DNA of 64,000 nucleotides. It comes from Corynebacterium lemuris. Lineage in GTDB: Bacteria > Actinomycetota > Actinomycetes > Mycobacteriales > Mycobacteriaceae. A program made the translations under genes and the position numbers. Within the stretch, counting starts at the first letter, position 1, and each line of letters begins with the position of its first letter. The notes under the pieces were generated by a model that saw only the letters and a list, made by a program, of their open reading frames with translations, was not told the origin of the DNA and searched no databases. The stretch is from contig NZ_JANWTC010000007.1 in the NCBI RefSeq assembly GCF_024919295.1, positions 88,869 to 152,868 of the forward strand. Direction: 5' to 3'. Below are positions 26,274 to 35,116 of the stretch, in pieces.

Positions 26274-26800
26274 CAGTGCACCTTGAAGTAGTCGAAGGGC
26301 TCGAGGCACTCCTCGCAGGAGTACAGCGCCTTGCAGGATGTCGAGCCGAATTGGGCGATGTTTCGGGTCCGGGTCGAGCCGCAGCGCGGGCACGCCACCG
26401 GCGGTGGGGGAGCAAGAGTCAGAGGGATCGGACCGGGGCGGGCGGGGGTGGAGGAGTGCGTCGGCGGGGCGATGCCGTACTCCCGGAGCTGGTCCCGGCC
26501 GAGTTCGGTGATCCAGTCGGTGGTCCACGCCGGCTGCAGCACCAGGTCGACGCGGGAGTCGGTGTAACCGGCGGCGGACAGCGCCTCCTTCACCTCCCGG
26601 GTGATGTGGTCCATCGCCGGACATCCGGAGTAGGTCGGGGTGATCGTCACCACCGCGGTGCCGTTGATGAGGGCGGCGTCGCGAAGAATCCCCAGGTCAG
26701 CGATGGAGATGACCGGGATCTCCGGGTCGGGGACGGTGGCCGCGGTGTCCCATACCGACGCAGCGTCAGCGTCGGCGGGGCGCAGAGGGTGAGTGTTCAC
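26273..26800 (-). CDS. paaD: Phenylacetyl-CoA epoxidase, PaaD subunit
   Basis: 175 residues. The N-terminal DUF59/MIP18-type domain has VPDPEIPVISIADLGI and TPTYSGCPAMD. The C-terminus holds a four-cysteine zinc-ribbon-like region, CPRCGST then CKALYSCEEC. PaaD is thought to help assemble or repair the Fe-S or di-iron centre of the PaaABCE complex. It is 32 bp after paaC and overlaps paaE by one base. Confidence 0.95.
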   Translation of the reverse strand: MNTHPLRPADADAASVWDTAATVPDPEIPVISIADLGILRDAALINGTAVVTITPTYSGCPAMDHITREVKEALSAAGYTDSRVDLVLQPAWTTDWITELGRDQLREYGIAPPTHSSTPARPGPIPLTLAPPPPVACPRCGSTRTRNIAQFGSTSCKALYSCEECLEPFDYFKVH

Positions 26801-26832
26801 TTCAGGTGACCTCCTTCGGATGGGCGAGACAG

Positions 26833-27669
26833 TTACCAGGTGGCGCCGGGATGCTTGCGGGCGAAGGACTGCATCTCGGCGAGGATGTAGCCGCGCTGCT
26901 CGGAGAACCGGCCCGTGCGCTGGCCGGACATGGCCTGCGGGGAATCCGGGATCTCCAGGCCGGCGGTCTCGAGGACATGCGCGATGCGCTCATCGAACTC
27001 GGTGCGCAGGCTCGAGGGCAGGACCGCGACACCATCGGCGGCGAGGCGGGTGTGGATGTCCAGGTCCTCGAAGAGCTCATCGAGGTAGGGCCACACGTAG
27101 AACAGGCCCTCGCTGATGCGGTACCTCGACTCCTCGGTGCCCAGGCCCAGGCGCAGGGTCCACTGGTTGGCGTGGTCGACGTGGTATTCGATCTCCTTGA
27201 CGGCCTTTGCGGCGATCGCGGCGAGCGTGCTGTCAGTGGAGTCCAGCAGGGCCGTGTACAGGCCGAGCATGTAGTAGGAGGCCAGGAGCTGGCGGGCGAT
27301 GGTCTGCCCGAAGTCGCCGTTCTCGTACTCCATGAGGCGGGCGGAGGTGAACTCCTCCTCCTCGCGGAAATAGGCCAGGTCATCCTCGGTCTTCCCCCAG
27401 GCGGTGCCGGCATAGGAGTAGAGGAAACGAGTGTGGCCGATCAGGTCCAGGGCGATGTTGGCCAGGGCGATGTCCTCCTCCATCTCCGGAGCACGGGAGA
27501 TCCACCAGCTCAGGCGCTGGCCGAGCATGAGGGCATCATCGCCGAGCATGGCGGCGTAGGTGGCGACGTCCTCGCTGGCCTTCGCATCGGACTGGAGGAT
27601 GTCCTCGGCGGTGAGGGAATCACCCTGGGTCTGGCGGGTCGCGGAATCGACGGTGGCGAAGCTGTTCAC
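26833..27669 (-). CDS. paaC: Phenylacetyl-CoA epoxidase, structural subunit PaaC
   Basis: 278 residues, all-helical ferritin-like fold. It is the structural partner of the catalytic PaaA in the epoxidase complex and lacks a functional di-iron site in characterised homologues. The start is GTG 27669, overlapping the paaB stop as GTGA, so translation is coupled. Landmarks are GDDALMLGQRLSWWISRAP and the conserved NIALDLIGHTRFLYSYAG region. Confidence 0.95.
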   Translation of the reverse strand: MNSFATVDSATRQTQGDSLTAEDILQSDAKASEDVATYAAMLGDDALMLGQRLSWWISRAPEMEEDIALANIALDLIGHTRFLYSYAGTAWGKTEDDLAYFREEEEFTSARLMEYENGDFGQTIARQLLASYYMLGLYTALLDSTDSTLAAIAAKAVKEIEYHVDHANQWTLRLGLGTEESRYRISEGLFYVWPYLDELFEDLDIHTRLAADGVAVLPSSLRTEFDERIAHVLETAGLEIPDSPQAMSGQRTGRFSEQRGYILAEMQSFARKHPGATW

Positions 27670-27956
27670 AGGTGCGGCACCCCTTCAGACTTCTCGTAGT
27701 AGGTGGCGTGGCGGTAGTTCTTGCCGGAGGCCGACTCGAAGAATCCGCCCTTGGAATCCGGGTCTGAGGAGGTGAGGGCCTCGCTGGGCACGACCCAGAC
27801 GGAGGTGCCCTCGTTGCGGCGGGTGTACAGGTCGCGGGCGTTGCGCAGGGCCAGGGTGGCGTCCGGCGCATGGAGGGAGCCGGCGTGGACATGGGACAGG
27901 CCACGGGAGGATCGGACGAAGACCTCCCACATCGGCCAGTGCTGCTGCTGGGACAT
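27666..27956 (-). CDS. paaB: Phenylacetyl-CoA epoxidase, small subunit PaaB
   Basis: 96 residues, the normal size of PaaB. It has the family features WPMWEVFVRSSRGLSHVHAGSLHA and the NARDLYTRRNEG block. It bridges PaaAC heterodimers in the multicomponent epoxidase. It is 38 bp after paaA. Confidence 0.95.
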   Translation of the reverse strand: MSQQQHWPMWEVFVRSSRGLSHVHAGSLHAPDATLALRNARDLYTRRNEGTSVWVVPSEALTSSDPDSKGGFFESASGKNYRHATYYEKSEGVPHL

Positions 27957-27994
27957 CGTGTGTTTCTCCTTGGTTTCTGGTGTGTGCCGGTGGA

Positions 27995-28969
<975 letters not shown>

Positions 28970-29018
28970 CGGTGATCCTTCGCTCGGGTGAAGTTCGATA
29001 ACTGGTTTATCGGCATTT

Positions 29019-29040
29019 AATAACCGATCGTTCGGTCAGT
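29019..29040. promoter_or_regulatory. PaaR-like operator at the paaA promoter
   Basis: Fits ACTNACCGNNCGNNCGGTNAGT except for AAT instead of ACT at the left end; the ACCG / CGGTCAGT halves are intact. It is 50 bp upstream of the paaA start. Confidence 0.85.
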
Positions 29041-29052
29041 ATATGGGGGAAG

Positions 29053-29068
29053 TGTGATCCATGTCAAT
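29053..29068. promoter_or_regulatory. Possible GlxR (CRP-like) site upstream of paaA
   Basis: TGTGATCCATGTCAAT keeps TGTGA-N6-TCA of the GlxR consensus TGTGANNNNNNTCACA, with two mismatches at the right end. GlxR co-regulation of paa genes is known in C. glutamicum. Confidence 0.4.
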
Positions 29069-29092
29069 GGCCCGGGTCACGTCCGCTGTTTT

Positions 29093-29524
29093 CTAGATGG
29101 AGCGGATTGCCCGGGAGGTGCCGCGGAATTCGGCGATGACCTCGCCGTTCACGGTGAGGGTGACGTCGGTGATGCCGTTGCGACCCCAGGTCCGGCGCTC
29201 CACGGCATGCCCCTCCACGACATCCCCCTCGCGGGCCGGTGCGATGTAGTGGATGCTCACCTGCGCGGCGACGGCGATGCTCCCGGAGGCGTTGCAGGCG
29301 CCGGCGAACAGGGAGTCGGCGAACATGAACAGGTAGCCGCCCTGGGCGGTGCCGTGGCCGTTGCACATCTCCGGCCGGATGGTGAAGTGGCCTCGGACGC
29401 CGTCTGTGCCGATGTCGGTGATGGTCATGCCGATGCCCTGGGAGGCGCGGTCGTTCTCGAACATGGTGCGGACATGGCCGTGGTCGGCACTCTCTGCGAC
29501 GCCGGGGGCGAGGATCTGGTTCAT
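29093..29524 (-). CDS. paaI: Hydroxyphenylacetyl-CoA thioesterase PaaI
   Basis: 143 residues, hotdog fold, with the PaaI signature CNGHGTAQGGYLFMFADSLFAGACN, where the Asp is the general base. It rescues CoA from hydroxyphenylacetyl-CoA, a dead-end product. The start ATG 29524 is preceded by AGGAG; the frame is open further upstream but passes through the operator region. It is divergent from paaR, with a PaaR-like operator between. Confidence 0.9.
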   Translation of the reverse strand: MNQILAPGVAESADHGHVRTMFENDRASQGIGMTITDIGTDGVRGHFTIRPEMCNGHGTAQGGYLFMFADSLFAGACNASGSIAVAAQVSIHYIAPAREGDVVEGHAVERRTWGRNGITDVTLTVNGEVIAEFRGTSRAIRSI

Positions 29525-29548
29525 GGGGGCTCCTGGGGCTCTAGGGTG

Positions 29549-29570
29549 AGTTACCGTCCGGTCGGTCGGT
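29549..29570. promoter_or_regulatory. PaaR-like operator between paaI and paaR
   Basis: AGTTACCG, then TCCGGT, then CGGTCGGT: the most divergent of the four sites (last half CGGTCGGT instead of CGGTCAGT) but in a sound position 25 bp from the paaI start. It would allow control of paaI and possibly autoregulation of paaR. Confidence 0.7.
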
Positions 29571-29587
29571 ATTGTGGGGTCAGTGTA

Positions 29588-29603
29588 CGTGATCCCAGTC
29601 ACC
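29588..29603. promoter_or_regulatory. Possible GlxR site between paaI and paaR
   Basis: CGTGATCCCAGTCACC contains GTGA-N6-TCAC, the core of the CRP/GlxR consensus. Confidence 0.4.
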
Positions 29604-29698
29604 CCGTCACCGGAACAGTTGAGACAATGGGATGATGTGGTGGCCACCGGCCGCCTTAGTCCCGATACGCCCATGCCCCTGATTCAAGGAGACCGACC

Positions 29699-30334
29699 AT
29701 GCCTTCTGGCGCTGCCCCCACCACCACGAGCAACCGGGGCCGTCCCGGCTACGCCCGCGGGGATGTCATCCGCATCGCCGTCGAGGAGTTCAATGCGCGC
29801 GGTTATGAGGCGACCTCGATGGGCGCCCTCGCCGAACGTCTGGGGCTGAGCAAATCCGCGATCTACCACCACATCACCTCCAAGGAGGAGATCCTCGTGG
29901 AGGCCACCGACAAGGCCCTCGCCGAGCTGGGGGACGTCGTGGATCATGCGCTCGCCGAGACCGATGAGCCGGTCGGGCAGCTGCGGCTGCTCATCGCCGG
30001 CACCACTCGGGTGCTGTGTGAATACCCCGCCTATGTCCGCCTGTTGCTGCGTCTGCGGGGCAATACCGAGGTGGAGCTGGGGATCATGGCCCGGCGCCGG
30101 GTGATCACCCGCACCCTCATCGACGTCGTCGACCGGGCGCGCGCCGAGGGTTCCCTGCGGACCGACCTTGATTCGGGAGTCGTGGGCCGGCTCATCTTCG
30201 GCATGATCAACTCGATCGTGGAGTGGTATCAGCCGGACGGGAAGTACTCCCCGGAGGACCTCGCGGCCCTGACGCCGCAGATGGTTTTCGAGGGCATCGT
30301 CCGCGGTGATGGTGCTTCCGGGGGTGCCGGATAA
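29699..30334 (+). CDS. paaR: TetR-family repressor of phenylacetate genes
   Basis: 211 residues. The N-terminal TetR helix-turn-helix is at about residues 20-65 (VIRIAVEEFNARGYEATSMGALAERLGLSKSAIYHHITSKEE). The ligand domain follows. Four copies of a PaaR-like operator flank the paa transcription units, and this is the only TetR gene among them. PaaR of C. glutamicum is a TetR repressor released by phenylacetyl-CoA; the same role is inferred here. It is divergent from paaI and followed by paaK on the same strand with its own promoter. Confidence 0.9.
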   Translation: MPSGAAPTTTSNRGRPGYARGDVIRIAVEEFNARGYEATSMGALAERLGLSKSAIYHHITSKEEILVEATDKALAELGDVVDHALAETDEPVGQLRLLIAGTTRVLCEYPAYVRLLLRLRGNTEVELGIMARRRVITRTLIDVVDRARAEGSLRTDLDSGVVGRLIFGMINSIVEWYQPDGKYSPEDLAALTPQMVFEGIVRGDGASGGAG

Positions 30335-30442
30335 TAGGCGTGAGCTGCGGTGGGGTCCCGGTCCGGGGGTGGGGTCCGAGGTCTGATTGTGGCCTGTGTC
30401 GGGAATCTCGCCGGAATGTGTTGCGCGCAACACCATCTCCCC

Positions 30443-30458
30443 TGTAACCTCTGTCACA
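30443..30458. promoter_or_regulatory. Possible GlxR site upstream of paaK
   Basis: TGTAACCTCTGTCACA differs from TGTGANNNNNNTCACA at one defined position. It lies just upstream of the PaaR-like operator of paaK, where an activator would sit. Confidence 0.5.
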
Positions 30459-30463
30459 TACTT

Positions 30464-30485
30464 CCTGACCGATTGGTCGGTTAGT
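30464..30485. promoter_or_regulatory. PaaR-like operator at the paaK promoter
   Basis: CCTGACCG, then ATTGGT, then CGGTTAGT: the right half matches the consensus and the left half has one mismatch. It is 77 bp upstream of the paaK start. Confidence 0.8.
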
Positions 30486-30561
30486 AAATGGTATTCACAA
30501 CCCTGCCAACCACGGTCCCGGTTCCGAACACCGGTCATGACCGTAGGAAAGGAACGCAACC

Positions 30562-31869
30562 GTGGCTTCCGCACTTGACATCGTCTCCACCCTCAATGGC
30601 CCGCAGACCGGGATCGAGTACGCCTCCCGTGACGAGATCACCGCGCTCCAGACCGAGCGCATGAAGAACACCCTGCGTCACGCGTACTACAACGTCCCGC
30701 ACTACAAGAAGGCCTTCGAGGAGAAGGGTGTGCACCCGGACGACTTCCGGGAGCTCAAGGACCTCACGCTCTTCCCCTTCACCGACAAGTCGATCCTCCG
30801 GGAGAACTACCCCTTCGGCATGTTCGCCGTACCCAGGGAGCAGATCTCCCGCATCCACGCCTCCTCCGGCACCACGGGCCAGCCCACCGTCGTCGGTTAC
30901 ACCCGCAACGACATCGAGACCTGGGCGACGCTGGTCGCCCGATCCCTGCGTGCCGGTGGTGTCCGTCCCGGTGACCGCGTCCAGGTGACCTTCGGCTACG
31001 GCCTGTTCACCGGCGGTCTGGGTCTGCACTACGGCGTGGAGAAGCTCGGAGCAACCGTCATCCCGACCTCCGGCGGTCAGACCGACCGCCAGCTGCAGGT
31101 CATGCGGGACTTCCAACCCGACGCGATCGTGGGCACCCCTTCGTACATGCTCAACGTCCTCGACCGCATGCGTGCCGAGGGTATGGACCCCCGCGACACC
31201 CCCATGCGCGTCGGTATCTTCGGCGCCGAACCGTGGACCGAGGGCATGCGTCAGGACCTCGAGCAGGGCTTCGACCTCGACGCCACCGACATCTACGGTC
31301 TCTCCGAGGTCATGGGCCCCGGCGTCGCGCAGGAATGTGTCGAAACCAAGGACGGCCTGACCCTCTGGGAGGACCACTTCTACCCCGAGATCCTCGACCC
31401 GGTCACCCTCGAGCCGGTGCCGGACGGGGAGATCGGCGAACTGGTCATCACCCCGATGACCAAGGAGGCCTTCCCGGTCGTCCGCTACCGCACCCACGAC
31501 CTCACCCGCCTGCTGCCGGGCACCGCCCGCTCCATGCGCCGCCTCGACCGCATCAGCGCCCGCAACGACGACATGATCATCCTCCGCGGCGTGAACTGCT
31601 TCCCCTCCCAGTTCGAGGAGCTCATCGTCGAGGACAAGAACCTGCGCCCCCGCTACCAGTGCGTCCTGTCCAAGCGTGGCCGCATGGACCACCTCACCCT
31701 CGTGGTCGAGCACGCCCCGGGTCGCACCGCCGATGAGATCGCGCACTCCCAGCTGCTGCTGCGCAAGGCCGTCAAGGACCGCATCGGCGTCTCCGTCGAC
31801 GTGGACATCCGTGACACCGTCGACAGCGGTGAAGGCAAGGCCAAACGGATCGTCGACCTCCGCAACTGA
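30562..31869 (+). CDS. paaK: Phenylacetate-CoA ligase
   Basis: 435 residues, AMP-forming ligase. The P-loop-like motif SSGTTGQPTVVGYT (about residues 97-110) binds ATP, YGLSEVMGPGVAQEC is the adenylation motif, and YRTHDLTRLLPG with RISARNDDMIILRGVNCFP is the hinge before the C-terminal domain. It activates phenylacetate to phenylacetyl-CoA, the first pathway step and the inducer of PaaR. The start may be GTG 30562, with GAAAGGAACGC just upstream. A transporter gene follows after 51 bp, probably in one transcript. Confidence 0.95.
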   Translation: MASALDIVSTLNGPQTGIEYASRDEITALQTERMKNTLRHAYYNVPHYKKAFEEKGVHPDDFRELKDLTLFPFTDKSILRENYPFGMFAVPREQISRIHASSGTTGQPTVVGYTRNDIETWATLVARSLRAGGVRPGDRVQVTFGYGLFTGGLGLHYGVEKLGATVIPTSGGQTDRQLQVMRDFQPDAIVGTPSYMLNVLDRMRAEGMDPRDTPMRVGIFGAEPWTEGMRQDLEQGFDLDATDIYGLSEVMGPGVAQECVETKDGLTLWEDHFYPEILDPVTLEPVPDGEIGELVITPMTKEAFPVVRYRTHDLTRLLPGTARSMRRLDRISARNDDMIILRGVNCFPSQFEELIVEDKNLRPRYQCVLSKRGRMDHLTLVVEHAPGRTADEIAHSQLLLRKAVKDRIGVSVDVDIRDTVDSGEGKAKRIVDLRN

Positions 31870-31920
31870 TCTTCGTTCCCTCTCTCCACCTCACCTTTCC
31901 CCCACAGAAAGCCCACCGAG

Positions 31921-33258
31921 ATGACCAACGACACCCTGGCCACCACCAGCGCCGTATCCTCGACGGATCCGTCACCGATCACCCCTGAGCACCGCCGGGT
32001 CCTGGCCGGTGCCATGGTCGGCACCACCATCGAGTGGTTCGACTTCTTCATCTACGCCCAGGCCGCGGCACTGATCTTCGCCACCCAGTACTTCAACCCC
32101 GCCTCCAGCGACTCGCCGACTCTCGCGCAGATCGTGGCATGGGCCTCCCTGGGTATCTCCTTCCTCTTCCGCCCGCTGGGTGCCGTCATCGCCGGCCATC
32201 TGGGCGACCGCCTCGGCCGGAAACCTGTCCTGGTGATCACCCTGCTCGGCATGGGTGGTGCCACCGTCGCCATGGGCCTGCTGCCCAACTACGCCGCCAT
32301 CGGCCTGGCGGCACCGATCATCCTGGTGCTCCTGCGCATCCTGCAGGGTCTTTCCGCCGGTGGTGAGTGGGGCGGCGCCGCCCTCCTGGCCGTCGAGCAC
32401 GCCCCCACCAACCGACGTGGCTTCTTCGGAGCCTTCCCGCAGGTCGGCGTCCCCGCCGGCATGCTGCTGGCCACCCTGTTCATGCTCGTACTCTCCGCGG
32501 CACTGACCACCGAACAGTTCAACGCCTGGGGCTGGCGCATTCCCTTCGTCTCCTCCCTCGCGCTGATCATCATCGGCTTCTGGATCCGCCGACTAGTCGA
32601 GGAATCCCCGGTATTCTCCGAGCTCGAGGACATGAAGAAGAAGTCCTCCGCACCGCTGTCCCTGCTCTTCCGCAAGCACTCCGGCCTGGTCGCCCTCGCC
32701 GCTCTGATCTTCGCGGGCGTCAATGCCGCCGGTTACCTCGCCATCGCCTACTTCGTCTCCTACGGCACCCAGGTCGTCGGCCACGACCGCACCACCGTCC
32801 TGGGCATCACCTCCCTCGGTGCCATCGCCTGGATCGTCGCCACCCTGGTATTCGGCGCAATGTCCGACACCATCGGCCGCAAGCAGACCTTCGCGGTGGG
32901 TTACATCGGTTCCATCCTGTGGGCCGTACCCACCTGGCTGCTCATCGACTCCGGCGACGCCTTCCTCTTCGGTCTCGCCGTGGTCATCCTCGGTGTGCTC
33001 CTCGGCGCCACCTACGGCCCGCAGTCCGCGCTCTACGCCGAGATGTTCCCCGCCGAGGTCCGCCTCTCCGGTGTCTCCATCGGTTACGCCATCGGTTCCG
33101 TCATCGGCGGCGCCTTCGCCCCGATGATCGCGGCCCTGCTTCTCGACGCCACCGGCACCTCCCTGTCCATCGGCATCTACATCGCCGCCATCTCGCTGAT
33201 CTCCCTCGTCGCGGTACTCAACGTGCCCCGCGGCATCCAGGGCAAGTCCCTGCACTAG
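31921..33258 (+). CDS. MHS-family MFS transporter, probable phenylacetate:H+ symporter
   Basis: 445 residues with 12 predicted transmembrane helices. The N-terminal signature GTTIEWFDFFIYAQAAAL and the loop GHLGDRLGRKPVLVITLL identify the metabolite:H+ symporter branch of the major facilitator superfamily (ShiA/PcaT/KgtP relatives). Its position right behind paaK and under the PaaR-like operator points to uptake of phenylacetate, but the substrate is inferred from context. A rho-independent terminator follows. Confidence 0.85.
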   Translation: MTNDTLATTSAVSSTDPSPITPEHRRVLAGAMVGTTIEWFDFFIYAQAAALIFATQYFNPASSDSPTLAQIVAWASLGISFLFRPLGAVIAGHLGDRLGRKPVLVITLLGMGGATVAMGLLPNYAAIGLAAPIILVLLRILQGLSAGGEWGGAALLAVEHAPTNRRGFFGAFPQVGVPAGMLLATLFMLVLSAALTTEQFNAWGWRIPFVSSLALIIIGFWIRRLVEESPVFSELEDMKKKSSAPLSLLFRKHSGLVALAALIFAGVNAAGYLAIAYFVSYGTQVVGHDRTTVLGITSLGAIAWIVATLVFGAMSDTIGRKQTFAVGYIGSILWAVPTWLLIDSGDAFLFGLAVVILGVLLGATYGPQSALYAEMFPAEVRLSGVSIGYAIGSVIGGAFAPMIAALLLDATGTSLSIGIYIAAISLISLVAVLNVPRGIQGKSLH

Positions 33259-33273
33259 CCTGTCCAGGATCGA

Positions 33274-33310
33274 AGCCGCGCCCTCCTCAGGGACGCGGCT
33301 TTCGTTTTTG
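33274..33310 (+). terminator. Rho-independent terminator after the phenylacetate transporter gene
   Basis: AGCCGCG stem closed by CGCGGCT, with an inner CCCT/AGGG stem, followed by TTTCGTTTTTG. Confidence 0.85.
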
Positions 33311-33336
33311 TTTGCGCAGCTCAAGGAGTAAAAAGA

Positions 33337-33352
33337 GTGCGCAGCTGCGCAC
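33337..33352. repeat. Palindrome GTGCGCAGCTGCGCAC, copy 3
   Basis: Identical to copy 2 at 14841. It ends on the first base of the nnr stop codon (minus strand). A partial half, TTTGCGCAGCT, lies 25 bp upstream. Confidence 0.8.
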
Positions 33353-34998
33353 TATCTGCCGATGAAATCCGGGTGCTTCAGCCGCGCGGTCGCCTGGGGG
33401 ATGGCCTCGACGATGCGTGAGGCGGACGTCGGGGCAGGGCCGTCCGGGGTCTGCGCGGAGAGCCACGCCGCCATGGCGTGGACCTGCAGGCCGTCGCAGG
33501 CACCGAGGAGGGTGATGGGGAAATCATCGACCTCCTGGTCTTCGACCCACGTGGCGGCCCGGGCGAGCCAGGCACCGATGATGCCGGCCAGCACGTCACC
33601 GGAGCCGGGGGTTGCGGCCCAGGAGGAACCGGCATCGATGGCCCACATGCCCAGGCGGGTGCCCGGGAAGGAAAGCACGGTGTGCCGCCCCTTGAGCAGC
33701 ACCCCGCAATTCAGGGCATCGGAGAGGGCGCGAACCGCACCGAGCCGGTCGAGCGTGGGATCCGGGATATCCGTGTCCTCCAGCGACTCAGCGAGGCGGC
33801 GGAACTCTCCCTCATGCGGGGTCAGCAGCACGGAACCGGTGCGATCCCGAAGTTTGTCCCGCAGCTCCGGGTGGCGGCTGAGGAGGGTGATGGCGTCGGC
33901 GTCGATAAGCAGGGGTTCCGGGCGGTCGAGCAGTTCCGCCAGCTCATCGTGGGCGGTATCACCGGTCCCGCGGCCGGGGCCGACGACCCAGGCCTGGACG
34001 CGGCCGGTGTCGGCGACCGTGTCGGAGACGACCACTTCGGGCACGGCGCGCACGACCTCCAGCTTCTGGCTGCCGACGTAGCGGACCATGGCGCTGGTCG
34101 CCCGCACCGCACCCAGCGCGGTGAGCACCGCGGCACCGGGATAGGTCGCCGAACCCGCGCACAGGCCGACGACACCACCGGAGTATTTGTCATCCGCCGC
34201 ACCCGGCTCCAGGGGTTCGTTGTTGCTGTAGGGCGACAGGGTCTGCAGCGGTGCCGGCCAGTCATGACGGACAGCAGGCACCGCACGGATGACCATGAGG
34301 TAGGAACCGTCATTGTCGATGACGTGGCGGAGCAGATCCCTGCTCAACATGCGCTCACCCAGGCCGATCTCCGCGATGATCACCTCCCCGCAGGCGGGGC
34401 TGACTGCATGTGCGTGGCGCAGCGCCCCGAAGGTGACGGTGACATCGGCGGTGACGTGGTGCTCCGGCAGGGCACCGGTGTCAGCGTCCACCCCGGAGGG
34501 CACATCCACGGCCAGGACAGGAATGTGGTGGTGCTCCCGGACGCGCTCCAGCCACGCCCCTAGCTCCCGGCCCAACCCGCCCGAGCCGCCGATACCGAGG
34601 ATGCCGTCGATGACCAGGCGGTAGGGGCGCAGCTCCTCCGGCAGGTTATCGAGGATGGTGCCGCCGGCGGTCTGGAAAGCAGTGAGCGCACGCTCATGCA
34701 CCCGGCCCTCCCGCCCGAGCAGCACCGCCTCCACCGGGTGGTTGGCCGCCAGCTCCGCACCCGCATAGAGGGCGTCGCCGCCGTTGCCCCCGGCCCCGAC
34801 CAGCAGGAGAATGCGCTGATCCGTGGCCTGGAACTGCAGGAGACTGGGCGCCGGCGCCGCGACCATTGTTGCGGCGGCCACCGCCACGGCGTGCGCGGCC
34901 TGGCGCATGAGCTGGTCGGGGACGGACTGGGCGTCGAGAAGCACCTGCTCACAGGAGCGGATGAGATCAACCGGATAGGCGTGGCTTCGCAGGCTCAT
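33352..34998 (-). CDS. nnr: Bifunctional NAD(P)H-hydrate epimerase / ADP-dependent dehydratase
   Basis: 548 residues. The N-terminal YjeF_N epimerase domain (about residues 1-215) has LLVGAGGNGGDALYAGAEL. The C-terminal ribokinase-like dehydratase domain has LTPHEGEFRRL and the catalytic Asp motif PGSGDVLAGIIGAWL. It repairs hydrated NADH and NADPH (S- and R-forms). Length and fusion order are normal for actinobacteria. Convergent to the MHS transporter gene. Confidence 0.95.
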   Translation of the reverse strand: MSLRSHAYPVDLIRSCEQVLLDAQSVPDQLMRQAAHAVAVAAATMVAAPAPSLLQFQATDQRILLLVGAGGNGGDALYAGAELAANHPVEAVLLGREGRVHERALTAFQTAGGTILDNLPEELRPYRLVIDGILGIGGSGGLGRELGAWLERVREHHHIPVLAVDVPSGVDADTGALPEHHVTADVTVTFGALRHAHAVSPACGEVIIAEIGLGERMLSRDLLRHVIDNDGSYLMVIRAVPAVRHDWPAPLQTLSPYSNNEPLEPGAADDKYSGGVVGLCAGSATYPGAAVLTALGAVRATSAMVRYVGSQKLEVVRAVPEVVVSDTVADTGRVQAWVVGPGRGTGDTAHDELAELLDRPEPLLIDADAITLLSRHPELRDKLRDRTGSVLLTPHEGEFRRLAESLEDTDIPDPTLDRLGAVRALSDALNCGVLLKGRHTVLSFPGTRLGMWAIDAGSSWAATPGSGDVLAGIIGAWLARAATWVEDQEVDDFPITLLGACDGLQVHAMAAWLSAQTPDGPAPTSASRIVEAIPQATARLKHPDFIGR

Positions 34999-35055
34999 GG
35001 CCTCCAGGCTAGTCGGGGTGCTGAAAGCAATCTTCCCACCTGCTTACCAATCTGC

Positions 35056-35070
35056 ATAACGCAGTGTTAT
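35056..35070. promoter_or_regulatory. Inverted repeat ATAAC-N5-GTTAT upstream of the first AlbA_2 regulator
   Basis: ATAACGCAGTGTTAT, overlapping a TATGTT -10-like box and 47 bp from the start codon, where a repressor would act. The bound protein could be the downstream gene product itself. Confidence 0.45.
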
Positions 35071-35116
35071 GTTAAGTGGGAAGAGGGGTGGGAAGTGCCG
35101 TGCGGAAGGGTAAACC